Source: Mesorhizobium sp. B2-3-12
Lineage (GTDB): Bacteria > Pseudomonadota > Alphaproteobacteria > Rhizobiales > Rhizobiaceae
DNA: 64,000 nt
Reading direction: 5' to 3'
Assembly (NCBI RefSeq): GCF_006442205.1
Contig: NZ_VFVR01000008.1
Location: forward strand, 186,001-250,000
A program made the translations under genes and the position numbers. The stretch's first letter is position 1. Every line of letters begins with the position of its first letter. The notes beneath the pieces are model-generated. The model saw only the letters and a list, made by a program, of their open reading frames with translations. It made no database searches and was not told the DNA's origin. This document shows positions 48,641-56,971 of the stretch, piece by piece.

Positions 48641-51600
48641 GTGACAGCCCGATCAACCAAGTTCCCCATCGTCGGCATCGGTGCGTCCGCGGGTGGAATT
48701 CCCGCAATGGAAGGGCTTTTCAAGGGCATCACCGGCCGGCCCGGCATGGCGTTCGTGATCATCACGCATCTCAGTCCCAAGCGCAACAGCCTGCTGCACG
48801 AGGTCATCGACCGCTACACCGAGATGCCTGTCGTGGTGGTCGAGGACGGCGTGGCTGTTGAACCCGACCACGTCTATGTGATGCCGGAAAACGTCACTCT
48901 GGTCATCGAGGATGGCATGCTGCACCTGCGGCGGCCTCACGGGCTAACCCAAGAGCGCAAACCCATCGACATCTTCTTCAGCGCACTGGCCGAAGACCAG
49001 GGCGAATACGCGGTCGGTGTGGTGCTGTCGGGAGGTGATTCCGATGGAACCTTGGGCGCCAAGGCCATCAAGGAGCGGGGCGGGCTCACCGTTGCGCAAA
49101 CGCCCGGCGGCTACGGTCCGCGCAATCCCGACATGCCGCAGAGCGCAATTGCCAGTGGGCTCGTCGATGTTGCCGTGCCTGCCGAGGAGATTGGGGCGAA
49201 GCTCGAGGCTTACGCCCGCGGTTTCGACTCGTTGGACGGGCTGATAAATGAAGAGGACGACCATACGGCCGACATGGATGAGGTCCGCGAACAGATATAC
49301 GGCATTTTGCGCAGCCACTCCGGCCACGACTTTTCAGGCTATAAAACCAAGACATTCCTGCGCCGGATCAAGCGGCGCATGCAGATCGCCCAGCTCCAGT
49401 CCATCAACGCCTATATCGACTGGCTGAAGAAGGACCCTCGCGAGGTGATGAACCTGTTTCGCGATCTGCTGATCAATGTCACCAACTTCTTTCGCGATCC
49501 CGATGCGTTCGAATTGCTGGAAAAAAAGATCGTCCCGCGGCTGTTCGAGGGCAAGACCGCGACTGATACGGTGAGGGTCTGGGTTCCCGGCTGCGCCACC
49601 GGCGAGGAGGTGTTCTCGATCGGCATCCTGTTGCGTGAACACATGGAAACGCTTTCGGCCGTACCGCGCGTCCAGATATTCGCCACTGACATAGATGAGC
49701 CGGCCCTGGCGGTGGCGCGCGCCGCACGCTATCCCGAGGCCTTGATGCAGGGTCTTTCCCCGGAACGCAAACAGCGGTTTTTCAACGGCGATGGCGAAAG
49801 TTACGTCATCAGCAACGAGATCCGGGAACTGTGCATCTTCTCGCCGCACAGCGTCATCCGCGATCCCCCCTTCTCGCGCATGGATCTGGTTTCGTGCCGC
49901 AACCTCCTGATCTATTTCGGTCCTGCCATTCAAAGCCGCGTTCTTCCTGTCTTCCACTATTCGCTGAAGCCGGGTGGCTATCTTTTCCTCGGCACGTCCG
50001 AAAGCGTCGGGCAGCACGAAAACCTGTTTGCCACCGTCGACAAGAAACATCGCCTCTTCCAGGCACGGGAGCATGCCTCGCCGCATATCAGGCTGCCGGC
50101 CCTGATCGGCGATACGCATTCCGGCGTCTTTCCCGCCGAAGCCGCCGGCTTGAAGAAGGGAGCAGCCGGCTATCCGCTGCGCCAGGCGGTTGAGGCGCAG
50201 GTGCTGGAGCGGTTCGCGCCGCCGCATGTCCTCGTCAACGCCGAGGGCGACGTCGTCTACTATTCGGCCAGGACCGGCAGATACCTCGAAGCGCCGCAAG
50301 GCATCCCCAGCCGGCAATTGCTGACGATGGCGCGCCGTGGACTTCGCCTGGACCTGCGCGCCGCATTGAGGGAGGCGACGACGACACGCCGCACCGTGGT
50401 GCGAGACAATCTCGCCGTCGAGGAAGAAGACGAACGCGTGCAACCGATCAGGCTGACGATCGAACCCTTGGCCGAAAGGGGCAATGGTGAGCCGCTTTAC
50501 CTTGTCCTCTTCGAGCCGTCGGGCCCGACCCAGGCCCGATCCGATGAGGACGATGGCAGCCGTGACAGCGATACCACCGCCGATCTCGAGCGGGAACTGC
50601 GCGATACAAGAGAGCGTCTCCAATCCACCATAGAGGAATACGAGACGGCCCTCGAAGAGGTGAAATCGTCGAACGAGGAGCTCGTCTCCGTCAATGAGGA
50701 GGCGCAATCCACCAATGAGGAGCTTGAAGCGTCCAAGGAAGAGATGCAGTCGCTCAACGAAGAGCTCAACACGATCAACGCGGAGTTGACCAGCAAGATC
50801 GACGAGCTCGATCATGCCAACAGCGATCTGCGCAACCTGTTCGAAAGCACCGAGATCGCGACCATTTTCCTCGACCGCAGCCTTGTGGTGCGAACCTTCA
50901 CGCCGGCGGCCTCGTCCTTCTTCAGCCTGCGCCCCTCCGACGTCGGCCGGCCGTTGACGGATCTTTCGAGCCAGCTCGATTATCCCGAGTTGAAGCAGCA
51001 CATCGACAAGGTGTTCGAGACAGGCGAGACTCTGAACCATCATCTTGCGCGCGATGCGCGGGGCCTGTTTCACATGGTCCGCATCAACCCTTATCGTGAC
51101 AAAGGCAATCGGATACAGGGCGTCGTGGTGACGCTGGTCGACGTTACTACCCTGGCGCGGGCGGAAGAGCATCAGCAGGTGCTCATCTCGGAACTCAACC
51201 ATCGCGTCAAGAACATGCTGGCGGTGATCGCCAGCATCGCCAATCGCACGCGAGACAGTTCCGATACGAAGGAAGCGTTCGCGGACGCGCTGATCGGCCG
51301 GCTGCATGCCATGTCCCGGGCCTACGGACTGCTGACCCGCGAGAGGTGGAAGGAGGCTTCGGTCAAGGAATTACTCCATCAGGAACTCGAACCGTTCGGC
51401 ATCGAACGTATCGAACTCGATGGCGACGACGTAAAACTTGGCCCGCAACAGGGGCTTTCTCTCAGCATGGCCATCCATGAACTGGCCACCAATGCGGCCA
51501 AGTACGGCGCCTTGTCCAAGCCCCAAGGCAAGATCGGCGTCAGATGGGCGATGGATGGCGACAGTTTCACGCTTGGCTGGCGCGAAAAGGACGGCCCTCC

Positions 51601-51751
51601 CGTCAAGGAGCCGTTGCACAACGGCTTTGGCCTGAACCTTTTGAAAGGAGAAATCGGCTACAGGCTCGGCGGCCATGTCGAGACCTCCTTCCACAAGGAC
51701 GGTCTTGAGGTCCAGATCGCTTTTTCGGCAAACCATGGGGACACACCGTGA
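48641..51751 (+). CDS. CheB-CheR-PAS-HWE hybrid histidine kinase
   Basis: Large signalling protein of 1036 aa. Order: CheB methylesterase domain (VGIGASAGG with catalytic Ser near 16, His in ITHLS near 43, Asp in SGGDSDGTLGA), CheR methyltransferase domain (INVTNFFRD, VWVPGCATGEEVFSIGILL near 312, VSCRNLLIYF near 417), a coiled coil rich in EE/LNEELN (about 648-735), a PAS domain (about 737-845) and an HWE kinase: H-box ELNHRVKNMLAVI near 853, N-box MAIHELATNAAKYGALS near 945 and GWREKDGPP near 979. HWE/HisKA_2 kinases are the usual partners of PhyR-type receivers. Start GTG; no EcfG-type promoter seen. Divergent from the NepR-like operon, and its stop overlaps the next gene. Confidence 0.92.
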   Translation: MTARSTKFPIVGIGASAGGIPAMEGLFKGITGRPGMAFVIITHLSPKRNSLLHEVIDRYTEMPVVVVEDGVAVEPDHVYVMPENVTLVIEDGMLHLRRPHGLTQERKPIDIFFSALAEDQGEYAVGVVLSGGDSDGTLGAKAIKERGGLTVAQTPGGYGPRNPDMPQSAIASGLVDVAVPAEEIGAKLEAYARGFDSLDGLINEEDDHTADMDEVREQIYGILRSHSGHDFSGYKTKTFLRRIKRRMQIAQLQSINAYIDWLKKDPREVMNLFRDLLINVTNFFRDPDAFELLEKKIVPRLFEGKTATDTVRVWVPGCATGEEVFSIGILLREHMETLSAVPRVQIFATDIDEPALAVARAARYPEALMQGLSPERKQRFFNGDGESYVISNEIRELCIFSPHSVIRDPPFSRMDLVSCRNLLIYFGPAIQSRVLPVFHYSLKPGGYLFLGTSESVGQHENLFATVDKKHRLFQAREHASPHIRLPALIGDTHSGVFPAEAAGLKKGAAGYPLRQAVEAQVLERFAPPHVLVNAEGDVVYYSARTGRYLEAPQGIPSRQLLTMARRGLRLDLRAALREATTTRRTVVRDNLAVEEEDERVQPIRLTIEPLAERGNGEPLYLVLFEPSGPTQARSDEDDGSRDSDTTADLERELRDTRERLQSTIEEYETALEEVKSSNEELVSVNEEAQSTNEELEASKEEMQSLNEELNTINAELTSKIDELDHANSDLRNLFESTEIATIFLDRSLVVRTFTPAASSFFSLRPSDVGRPLTDLSSQLDYPELKQHIDKVFETGETLNHHLARDARGLFHMVRINPYRDKGNRIQGVVVTLVDVTTLARAEEHQQVLISELNHRVKNMLAVIASIANRTRDSSDTKEAFADALIGRLHAMSRAYGLLTRERWKEASVKELLHQELEPFGIERIELDGDDVKLGPQQGLSLSMAIHELATNAAKYGALSKPQGKIGVRWAMDGDSFTLGWREKDGPPVKEPLHNGFGLNLLKGEIGYRLGGHVETSFHKDGLEVQIAFSANHGDTP

Positions 51752-52125
51752 GCGAAAGACCGCGCGTTCTGGTGGTCGAGGACGAATGGCTGATCGCGGA
51801 GGACGTCGCGTCTGACTTGCGAGCGGCGGGCTATCCTGTGGTCGGCCCTGTTTCGTCGGTTGCCGCCGCGCTTCGGCTTGTCGAGGCGGACAAGGTCGAC
51901 ATGGCGTTGCTGGACATTCAACTCAACGGCGAAACGAGCTTGCCGGTCGCTGAGATATTGATGGCTCGCGGCACACCGTTCGCGTTTGTAACGGGTTTTG
52001 GGGAGCGCGATGTTCCCGCCCCGTTTCGAAACTGCAAATTCGTGGCAAAACCCGCAAGCGAAGCTGCCATACTCGCTGCGGTCGCGGGCCTGGCATCATC
52101 GCCTCGCGACACCAAGAGATCATGA
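51748..52125 (+). CDS. single-domain response regulator
   Basis: Stand-alone receiver of 125 aa. Acidic pair in VLVVEDEWLI, phospho-acceptor Asp in MALLDIQLNGE, and GTPFAFVTGFGERDVPA, which fits the FxTGY/F pattern of receivers involved in the general stress response; the conserved lysine is in KFVAKPAS. No output domain. The GTG start overlaps the kinase stop by 4 bp, so kinase and receiver are made together. In Sphingomonas and relatives such single-domain regulators modulate phosphate flow to PhyR; here it may do so for the receiver at 47713. Confidence 0.88.
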   Translation: MSERPRVLVVEDEWLIAEDVASDLRAAGYPVVGPVSSVAAALRLVEADKVDMALLDIQLNGETSLPVAEILMARGTPFAFVTGFGERDVPAPFRNCKFVAKPASEAAILAAVAGLASSPRDTKRS

Positions 52126-52146
52126 CATAGGGACAACCCGTCGCGA

Positions 52147-52386
52147 TCAATCCAGCGGCTTGTCGGTAGGCCGGGGTGTGGTGCCCGCCTGGCGCGGCCG
52201 ACCGGAATTTCGGTTGGCGACCGGATTGTCCAATGGAACGCTCGACGGGCGCGACGCGCCTGCGGTCTTTGGCGTCGGCGGCTTTGCGCCGGCATCCGTG
52301 TCGCTGGCATCCCTCCTCGGGTGCGGCAAGCCCTCTGTGTTCGGTGACCGGACGGCGGGTTTCGAGATGGAATCTTCCTTGGCCAT
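52147..52386 (-). CDS. small proline-rich hypothetical protein (79 aa)
   Basis: Function not recognised. The sequence MAKEDSISKPAVRSPNTEGL and the rest is polar and proline-rich, without predicted order. The ATG at 52386 has AAAGGA 7 nt upstream and the promoter at 52432 in front, so expression is likely. The protein resembles in character the disordered product at 2581. Confidence 0.55.
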   Translation of the reverse strand: MAKEDSISKPAVRSPNTEGLPHPRRDASDTDAGAKPPTPKTAGASRPSSVPLDNPVANRNSGRPRQAGTTPRPTDKPLD

Positions 52387-52431
52387 GATGGTTCCTTTCA
52401 TGAAAACGGCAAACATCTCATCGGCAGGGTC

Positions 52432-52456
52432 AATCGCCGGCGCTATTGAAAGTTCC
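52432..52456 (-). promoter_or_regulatory. EcfG/RpoE2-type promoter
   Basis: GGAAC at 52456-52452, N18, TT at 52433-52432; 45 bp before the start at 52386. Confidence 0.65.
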
Positions 52457-52524
52457 GCAACCGCGACGGCACCGACCCCGTCAAGGTGAGGGCACGAGCG
52501 AAGATGAAGCGTCCCGATGAATGC

Positions 52525-53706
52525 TCAGCCATGCGGCCGCATGACCACCTTGATGCAGCCGTCCTGCTTGTCGCGAAACGCCTTGTAGAGATCGGGTCCG
52601 GCTTCAAGGTCGGCCCTGTGCGTGATCACGAAGGATGGATCGATCTCGCCGGTCTGGACCTTGGCCAAAAGCGGTTCGAGATACCGTTGCGTATGGGTCT
52701 GGCCCATGCGGAATGTCAGGCCTTTGTTCATCGCGGCGCCAAAGGGGATATGATCGACGAGGCCGATATAGACGCCGGGGATCGAAATGGTGCCACCCTT
52801 GCGGCAACAGTAGATTGCTTCGCGCAGCACATGCGGCCTGTCGGTGCCGAGGAACGCAGCCGCCTTGACCTTGTCGAGCATGGAGTCGGCGCTGGCGCCG
52901 GCATCGGCCTCGGTGCCGACGCAATCGATGCAGCGATCCGGGCCGCGGCCATCGGTCATCGCCATCAGCGCGTCATAGATGTTGGAATTGCTGAAGTCGA
53001 GTGTCTCGGCCTTGCCGTGTTCGCGAGCCATGGCAAGTCGTTCCGGAACCTTGTCGATCGCGATGACGCGTCCGGCGCCGAGCATCCAGGCGCTCTGGAT
53101 GGCGAATTGACCGACCGGACCGCAGCCCCAGATCGCGACCGTGTCACCCGGCTCGATGCCGGCGTTCTCGGCCGCCATGTAGCCGGTCGGAAAGATGTCG
53201 GAAAGAAACAGCACCTGCTCGTCGTCCATGCCTTCCGGCACCTTGATCGGGCCGACATCGGCGAATGGGACGCGCAGATATTCAGCCTGGCCGCCCCAAT
53301 AGCCGCCGACCAGATGCGAATAGCCGAACAGGCCGGCCGGCGATTGTCCCATCACCTCGGCCGCTTGCTTGGCATTGGGATTTGACCGGTCGCAAAGCGA
53401 GAACAGCCCCCTCTGGCAAAACCAGCACTCGCCGCACGAAATGTTGAAAGGCACCACGATGCGATCGCCCTTCTTGAACTTCGAATGGCCGCGGCCGACC
53501 TCCACGACCTCTCCCATGGTCTCGTGTCCAAGCACATCACCCGATTCCATGGTCGGCATGTACCCGTCCATCAGATGCAGATCGGAGCCGCATATGGCAC
53601 AGCAGGTAACCTTGATGATGACGTCACGGTCATCCTCGATGGTCGGATCCTGCACCTGATCGCAGCGTATGTCGCCTTTGCCGTGCCATGTGAGGGCTTT
53701 CATCAT
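52525..53706 (-). CDS. zinc-dependent alcohol dehydrogenase (formaldehyde-dehydrogenase-like)
   Basis: MDR-family dehydrogenase of 393 aa. Catalytic zinc: C in CAICGSDLHLMDG, GHETMGEVVEVG; structural zinc: CGECWFCQRGLFSLC (four cysteines). Cofactor motif VAIWGCGPVGQFAIQSAWML near 185 and an acidic residue ending strand 2 (VIAIDKVPERL) indicate NAD. The long insert and DCVGTEADAG stretch resemble the glutathione-independent formaldehyde dehydrogenase group. Likely detoxifies aldehydes. Start at 53706; 53703 is equally possible. No EcfG-type promoter seen. Confidence 0.87.
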   Translation of the reverse strand: MMKALTWHGKGDIRCDQVQDPTIEDDRDVIIKVTCCAICGSDLHLMDGYMPTMESGDVLGHETMGEVVEVGRGHSKFKKGDRIVVPFNISCGECWFCQRGLFSLCDRSNPNAKQAAEVMGQSPAGLFGYSHLVGGYWGGQAEYLRVPFADVGPIKVPEGMDDEQVLFLSDIFPTGYMAAENAGIEPGDTVAIWGCGPVGQFAIQSAWMLGAGRVIAIDKVPERLAMAREHGKAETLDFSNSNIYDALMAMTDGRGPDRCIDCVGTEADAGASADSMLDKVKAAAFLGTDRPHVLREAIYCCRKGGTISIPGVYIGLVDHIPFGAAMNKGLTFRMGQTHTQRYLEPLLAKVQTGEIDPSFVITHRADLEAGPDLYKAFRDKQDGCIKVVMRPHG

Positions 53707-53822
53707 GTTGCTCCTGAGTTGGACGTTCTGAAATATCGGTAGTGCCGGTTCTTTCGGACGAAGTGGCGGTCACTGGTCCGCGATCCCTCAACTGGCTGGC
53801 GATCTGTCTCGGCAGCGGAAGA

Positions 53823-54608
53823 TCAGTCTCTGGATGCCGAACCCGGCTCTGCCATTTTGCGGTGCTGTTCAGCCAGAGTGCCCGCCGGAGTGACGTGCGC
53901 GGCCGCGACCTGCAGCTTGTTCTTCCAGCCGCTGATCACTTGTTCCTCGCCAGCCATCATGGCGTCGTAGCCGGTTCTGGCCACGTCGGCCGGATTGTCC
54001 TTCTCGTCGGTGCCGACCTTGGTGTCCATCATTTCGGCGCGTTCGAAGAACCGTGTCTGCGTAGCGCCGGGCATCAGCACCGTGACCGTGACGCCGGTGT
54101 CCAGCATCTCATGGCGCAGTGCGATCGAGAAGGAATCGATGAACGCCTTGGTGCCGTTGTAGACCGCCTGGAAGGTGCCGGGCATGAAGCCGGCAATCGA
54201 TCCGGTGAACAGAATCCGACCGCGGCCGCGGCGTGCCATCCTGGCGCCGAGTTCATGCGCGAGGTAGACCGTGCCGGTAATGTTGGTGTCGATGACGCGG
54301 CGAACTTTCTGCCAATCCTGGTCGAGAAAGCCGTCGCCAAGTCCGCGTCCGGCGTTCAGGAACAGAAGGTCGATGTCGCGATCGCCGATCCGCGTGATGA
54401 GTTGATCGACGCCCTCGAGGGATGCCAGATCGGCCTCGATGGCTTCAACCATTACATTATGCGAAGCCAGAGCCTCGGCCGCCTGTTGGACCGCAGGTTC
54501 GTCGGCGGCTATGACCAGGTTGTAGCCGTCCTTTGCGCATAGTCTGGCAAGTTCCTTGCCGATGCCGCTCGATGCGCCCGTCACCACGGCCAGATTTGCA
54601 TTGGTCAT
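53823..54608 (-). CDS. SDR-family oxidoreductase
   Basis: Short-chain dehydrogenase of 261 aa. LAVVTGASSGIGKELARLCA at the start, LFLNAGRG for the N-A-G motif, GRILFTGSIAGFMPG with the catalytic serine and AVYNGTKAFIDSF for Y-x3-K. The tail after VISGWKNKLQVAAAHVTPAG is typical of the DltE-like group. Substrate unknown. The ATG at 54608 is fixed by the promoter 27 bp upstream; the longer frame from 54752 is not used. Confidence 0.87.
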   Translation of the reverse strand: MTNANLAVVTGASSGIGKELARLCAKDGYNLVIAADEPAVQQAAEALASHNVMVEAIEADLASLEGVDQLITRIGDRDIDLLFLNAGRGLGDGFLDQDWQKVRRVIDTNITGTVYLAHELGARMARRGRGRILFTGSIAGFMPGTFQAVYNGTKAFIDSFSIALRHEMLDTGVTVTVLMPGATQTRFFERAEMMDTKVGTDEKDNPADVARTGYDAMMAGEEQVISGWKNKLQVAAAHVTPAGTLAEQHRKMAEPGSASRD

Positions 54609-54635
54609 CGTGTTCTCCGAAGTTCGTTCCGGCCG

Positions 54636-54660
54636 AACCAGCGGGGTGCCCGATTGTTCC
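54636..54660 (-). promoter_or_regulatory. EcfG/RpoE2-type promoter
   Basis: GGAAC at 54660-54656, N18, TT at 54637-54636; 27 bp before the SDR start at 54608. Confidence 0.7.
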
Positions 54661-54745
54661 GTGCGGTAAGGTCGGTTTGCTAGCTGTCCGTCGCAGGTAA
54701 TCTCCGATGTGCTTTCGGGCGTGAACAACGCGAAGATGGCGAAGT

Positions 54746-54770
54746 GGAACAACTGGCCTCGATGCAGGTT
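54746..54770 (+). promoter_or_regulatory. EcfG/RpoE2-type promoter of the sRNA candidate
   Basis: GGAAC 54746-54750, N18, TT 54769-54770. A terminator-like hairpin follows after about 100 nt, before the next promoter at 54906. Confidence 0.7.
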
Positions 54771-54776
54771 CGGGGC

Positions 54777-54873
54777 CGTGCGGCGTCGTCGCTCCCCTTG
54801 TTTGACGCCGCGCGATCGGGTTCCCCTCAGCCTGATCAGCCCGCGCGCTCCCCGGCCGGGAGCCGCGGGCTTT
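54777..54873 (+). ncRNA. candidate stress-induced small RNA (about 97 nt)
   Basis: Best of three similar candidates. It starts about 7 nt after the promoter at 54746 and folds into three hairpins: 54782-54809 (GGCGTC/GACGCC) with a loop containing CTCCCC; 54814-54837 (GATCGGG/CCTGATC, one G-U) with loop TTCCCCTCAG; and the terminator at 54838-54873. Both C-rich loops are complementary to Shine-Dalgarno sequences, as in GsrN and related alphaproteobacterial sRNAs. No open reading frame with a ribosome site fits in the interval. The next gene has its own promoter, which supports an independent transcript. Confidence 0.6.
54838..54873 (+). terminator. intrinsic terminator-like hairpin
   Basis: Stem AGCCCGCG/CGCGGGCT extended by GCTCCC/GGGAGC with one bulge, followed by a short T-run (54871-54873). 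It ends the candidate sRNA. Confidence 0.65.
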
Positions 54874-54905
54874 CCGTGTCGCCACGGCCATGTTTCGAAT
54901 CAGCT

Positions 54906-54930
54906 GGAACAACCTCCCCGTTCGGCAGTT
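54906..54930 (+). promoter_or_regulatory. EcfG/RpoE2-type promoter
   Basis: GGAAC 54906-54910, N18, TT 54929-54930; 22 bp before the start at 54953, excluding the ATG at 54890. Confidence 0.7.
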
Positions 54931-54952
54931 CGGGCGCAGGAGGAACCGCCAA

Positions 54953-55219
54953 ATGCACTATGCCGATGAAATCGCGCTCAGGCGCGTGAAGATGCTGGTG
55001 GAACAATATGTTCTCGCCAGAGGCAGGAGGTATGATTTCGTATCGACCGAGCTGGCGTGCAGGGCCATCCGCCAGGTGGTCCGCAGCCCTATCGAAGATA
55101 CGGAACTGGATCATCTGCTGGCCCGAAGTGCGGTCAAACAGGGGCTTTCCGTACGGTTCGACCGTATAGGTCACTTGTCGGCTGCTTTACCCGAACTCAT
55201 TGAGGAAAAGTCAGCATGA
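54953..55219 (+). CDS. small hypothetical protein (88 aa)
   Basis: Function not recognised. Basic, helical protein: MHYADEIALRRVKMLVEQYV then FVSTELACRAIRQVVRSPI and an ending LSAALPELIEEKSA. A small winged-helix-like fold is conceivable but unproven. AGGAGG is placed ideally before the ATG at 54953. It overlaps the following lipoprotein gene by 4 bp. Confidence 0.65.
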   Translation: MHYADEIALRRVKMLVEQYVLARGRRYDFVSTELACRAIRQVVRSPIEDTELDHLLARSAVKQGLSVRFDRIGHLSAALPELIEEKSA

Positions 55220-55440
55220 GAGCCTTGTGGTCACTGTGTGCGGCGTCGGCGTTGCTTGCCTTGGCGGCGTGCAACAACAATGCCGACCCTGTCAAATCCA
55301 AGACGGATACGATGAACAGCCAGCCGGTCGACAAGAATCCCAAGACGGATACCAATCCGACACCACAGACGAGTACTGGCGGGGACCAGCAAGGCACCCA
55401 GCCGACGCAGCCGGCATCGCCCAAACCGTCTGGCGGTTAG
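55216..55440 (+). CDS. small lipoprotein (74 aa)
   Basis: Signal peptide with lipobox: ALWSLCAASALLALAAC, Cys near 19. The mature part is a polar, T/Q/P/N-rich chain with repeated KTDT units (SKTDTMNSQPVDKNPKTDTN) and no folded domain, so it is probably a flexible outer-membrane or periplasmic anchor. ATGA overlap with the gene upstream places it in the EcfG-controlled unit from 54906. Confidence 0.75.
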   Translation: MRALWSLCAASALLALAACNNNADPVKSKTDTMNSQPVDKNPKTDTNPTPQTSTGGDQQGTQPTQPASPKPSGG

Positions 55441-55705
55441 GATGAGCGGCGTTGCTGGTACAGCTTCGTGACGCCGGCGAGAACCTTGAGCCGCGCATGA
55501 GGCGAACTGCAAAGCGACGTGTCCTGTCTGGTGGTCAGCCAATAATCCTGACCGGATCCGACTTCGCGGCCGGAACGTGAGCCTTCTTGGCGCGATGCCA
55601 GAGGGGCACCAGCGGATTGAGCTCTGGATAGTAGCCGGCGCAATTGCAGCAGCTGGCTCAGCAGGGTCGTTATCTTCACAAGAACGCAGACGAGAGGGTG
55701 TTCCT

Positions 55706-56308
55706 GTGCTGTCGGATCCCACCGTTCTGATCCTGATGTATTTTCTTCTCCCGGTTTGGTTGGTCGCCGGTTTTGCCGACTGGCTCTGCCATCGCGCTTC
55801 GCATATCGAATCGACCACGGGCGCCAAGGAATCGTTGATCCATCTCCTAATGTTCGCCGAGGTCGGCATACCGCTACTCGCTGCCATGTTCCTCGACGTG
55901 AACGCCCTGGTCATAGCCATCATGATCGTCACCTTCTTCATTCACGAAGCGACGGCGATGTGGGACGTGCGCTACGCCACTACGGCGCGCACGGTGACGC
56001 CGATCGAGCAGCATGTGCACAGCTTCCTGGAGATGATCCCGCTGATGGGGCTGGTCAGCGTCGTGTCCCTCCACTGGGGACAGTTCCTCGCGCTGTTCGG
56101 GGCAGGACAGGAAACCGCGCACCTCGACATCGCCTGGAAATCGCAGCAGCTCCCGGTGAGCTATATCCTATGCGTCATGGCCGTGATCCTGCTTTTCGAA
56201 TTGCTCCCTTATCTGGAAGAATTCGTCAGGGGGTTACGTGCCAATGCCGGCAGGCTGATTCCGGCGAAAGCCAGACGAAACGACCCGGGCCAGACGACCT
56301 TGCGGTGA
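55706..56308 (+). CDS. integral membrane protein (200 aa), family unknown
   Basis: Predicted inner-membrane protein with about five helices: VLILMYFLLPVWLVAGFADW, LIHLLMFAEVGIPLLAAMFL, ALVIAIMIVTFFIHEA, MIPLMGLVSVVSL and ILCVMAVILLFELLPYLEEF. Conserved-looking polar residues within or near the helices (D-W-L-C-H-R-A-S-H, H-E-A, E-Q-H-V-H) could bind metal, but I cannot name the family. The frame is open to 55577; I take the GTG at 55706 (GAGAGG 8 nt upstream) because the residues before it do not look coding. The 265 bp before it hold no gene; a short minus-strand frame near 55560-55640 reads like a gene remnant but is unassigned. Confidence 0.65.
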   Translation: MLSDPTVLILMYFLLPVWLVAGFADWLCHRASHIESTTGAKESLIHLLMFAEVGIPLLAAMFLDVNALVIAIMIVTFFIHEATAMWDVRYATTARTVTPIEQHVHSFLEMIPLMGLVSVVSLHWGQFLALFGAGQETAHLDIAWKSQQLPVSYILCVMAVILLFELLPYLEEFVRGLRANAGRLIPAKARRNDPGQTTLR

Positions 56309-56354
56309 AGCACTCGTCTTGAACGATGCCCAACCGCCACGGCACCTGCGTCGC

Positions 56355-56380
56355 GGAACATGTCCGCCGGACCGACCATT
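56355..56380 (+). promoter_or_regulatory. EcfG/RpoE2-type promoter
   Basis: GGAAC 56355-56359, 19-nt spacer, TT 56379-56380; 33 bp before the start at 56414. Confidence 0.55.
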
Positions 56381-56413
56381 ATCAGAGCGGGAGAGCAGAC
56401 ATGGAGTGTGGTG

Positions 56414-56641
56414 ATGGGCATCCTTTCCGATCTGGACAAGAAGCTGACCGACAATATGTATGAGCATGGCAGTGAACTCACCGACGCGGTTTCGGATCTG
56501 CCACGGGCGGTCGTTGAAACCGTTGACCGGCTGATGCCTTTCATTCAGCCCGAAGCGCGTGAGGCAGTGAGAAGTCAGGTTCTTGGCCTGGTTCACGAAT
56601 ACAGGATCGAGAACCCTTCAGGCTCGGCCGCGCAGGATTAG
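56414..56641 (+). CDS. small hypothetical protein (75 aa)
   Basis: Function not recognised. Helical chain MGILSDLDKKLTDNMYEHGS, then LTDAVSDLPRAVVETVDRLM and a polar end. GGAG lies 7 nt before the ATG at 56414; the ATG at 56360 would fall inside the promoter. The stop overlaps the stop of a convergent 46-aa gene. Confidence 0.6.
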   Translation: MGILSDLDKKLTDNMYEHGSELTDAVSDLPRAVVETVDRLMPFIQPEAREAVRSQVLGLVHEYRIENPSGSAAQD

Positions 56642-56778
56642 CCGTTCTGGTCTATCGCGTGAGGCGCCGGTTGGCTCCCGCGGTCGTTGCCCGGTCTATG
56701 ACTGCCAAACCACCAAGCCGCGATGATTACGACCGCCACGACCGCTATCCAGATCAGGACGGGCTGACGTCGGCCCAC
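56638..56778 (-). CDS. small membrane protein (46 aa)
   Basis: Short gene with GTG start at 56778 and a strong AGGAGG upstream. The product MGRRQPVLIWIAVVAVVIIA then AWWFGSHRPG has one membrane helix (about 7-24) with positive residues before it, so the N-terminus should be cytoplasmic, and a polar periplasmic tail ending DQNG. An EcfG-type promoter ends 14 bp upstream, leaving a very short leader. Function unknown; many stress-induced proteins of this size sit in the membrane. Confidence 0.6.
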   Translation of the reverse strand: MGRRQPVLIWIAVVAVVIIAAWWFGSHRPGNDRGSQPAPHAIDQNG

Positions 56779-56792
56779 CGCTCCTCCTGCTC

Positions 56793-56817
56793 AATCCTAC
56801 AAGCCAACCTTTGTTCC
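56793..56817 (-). promoter_or_regulatory. EcfG/RpoE2-type promoter
   Basis: GGAAC at 56817-56813, N18, TT at 56794-56793; 14 bp before the GTG at 56778. Confidence 0.6.
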
Positions 56818-56971
56818 CCATGAGTTGGTTTCCGTCGTGGCCAGCGGTTCCCTGTCACGGTTCTTCTTGCGATCGGCACCCGTGCGGTCGGCCTCGATTG
56901 ACGGGCACTCGGGGCACGCTAGATCAATTCATGCCGACCAGGTTTGTTTCGGCTGCAGGGAGATTATTCTT

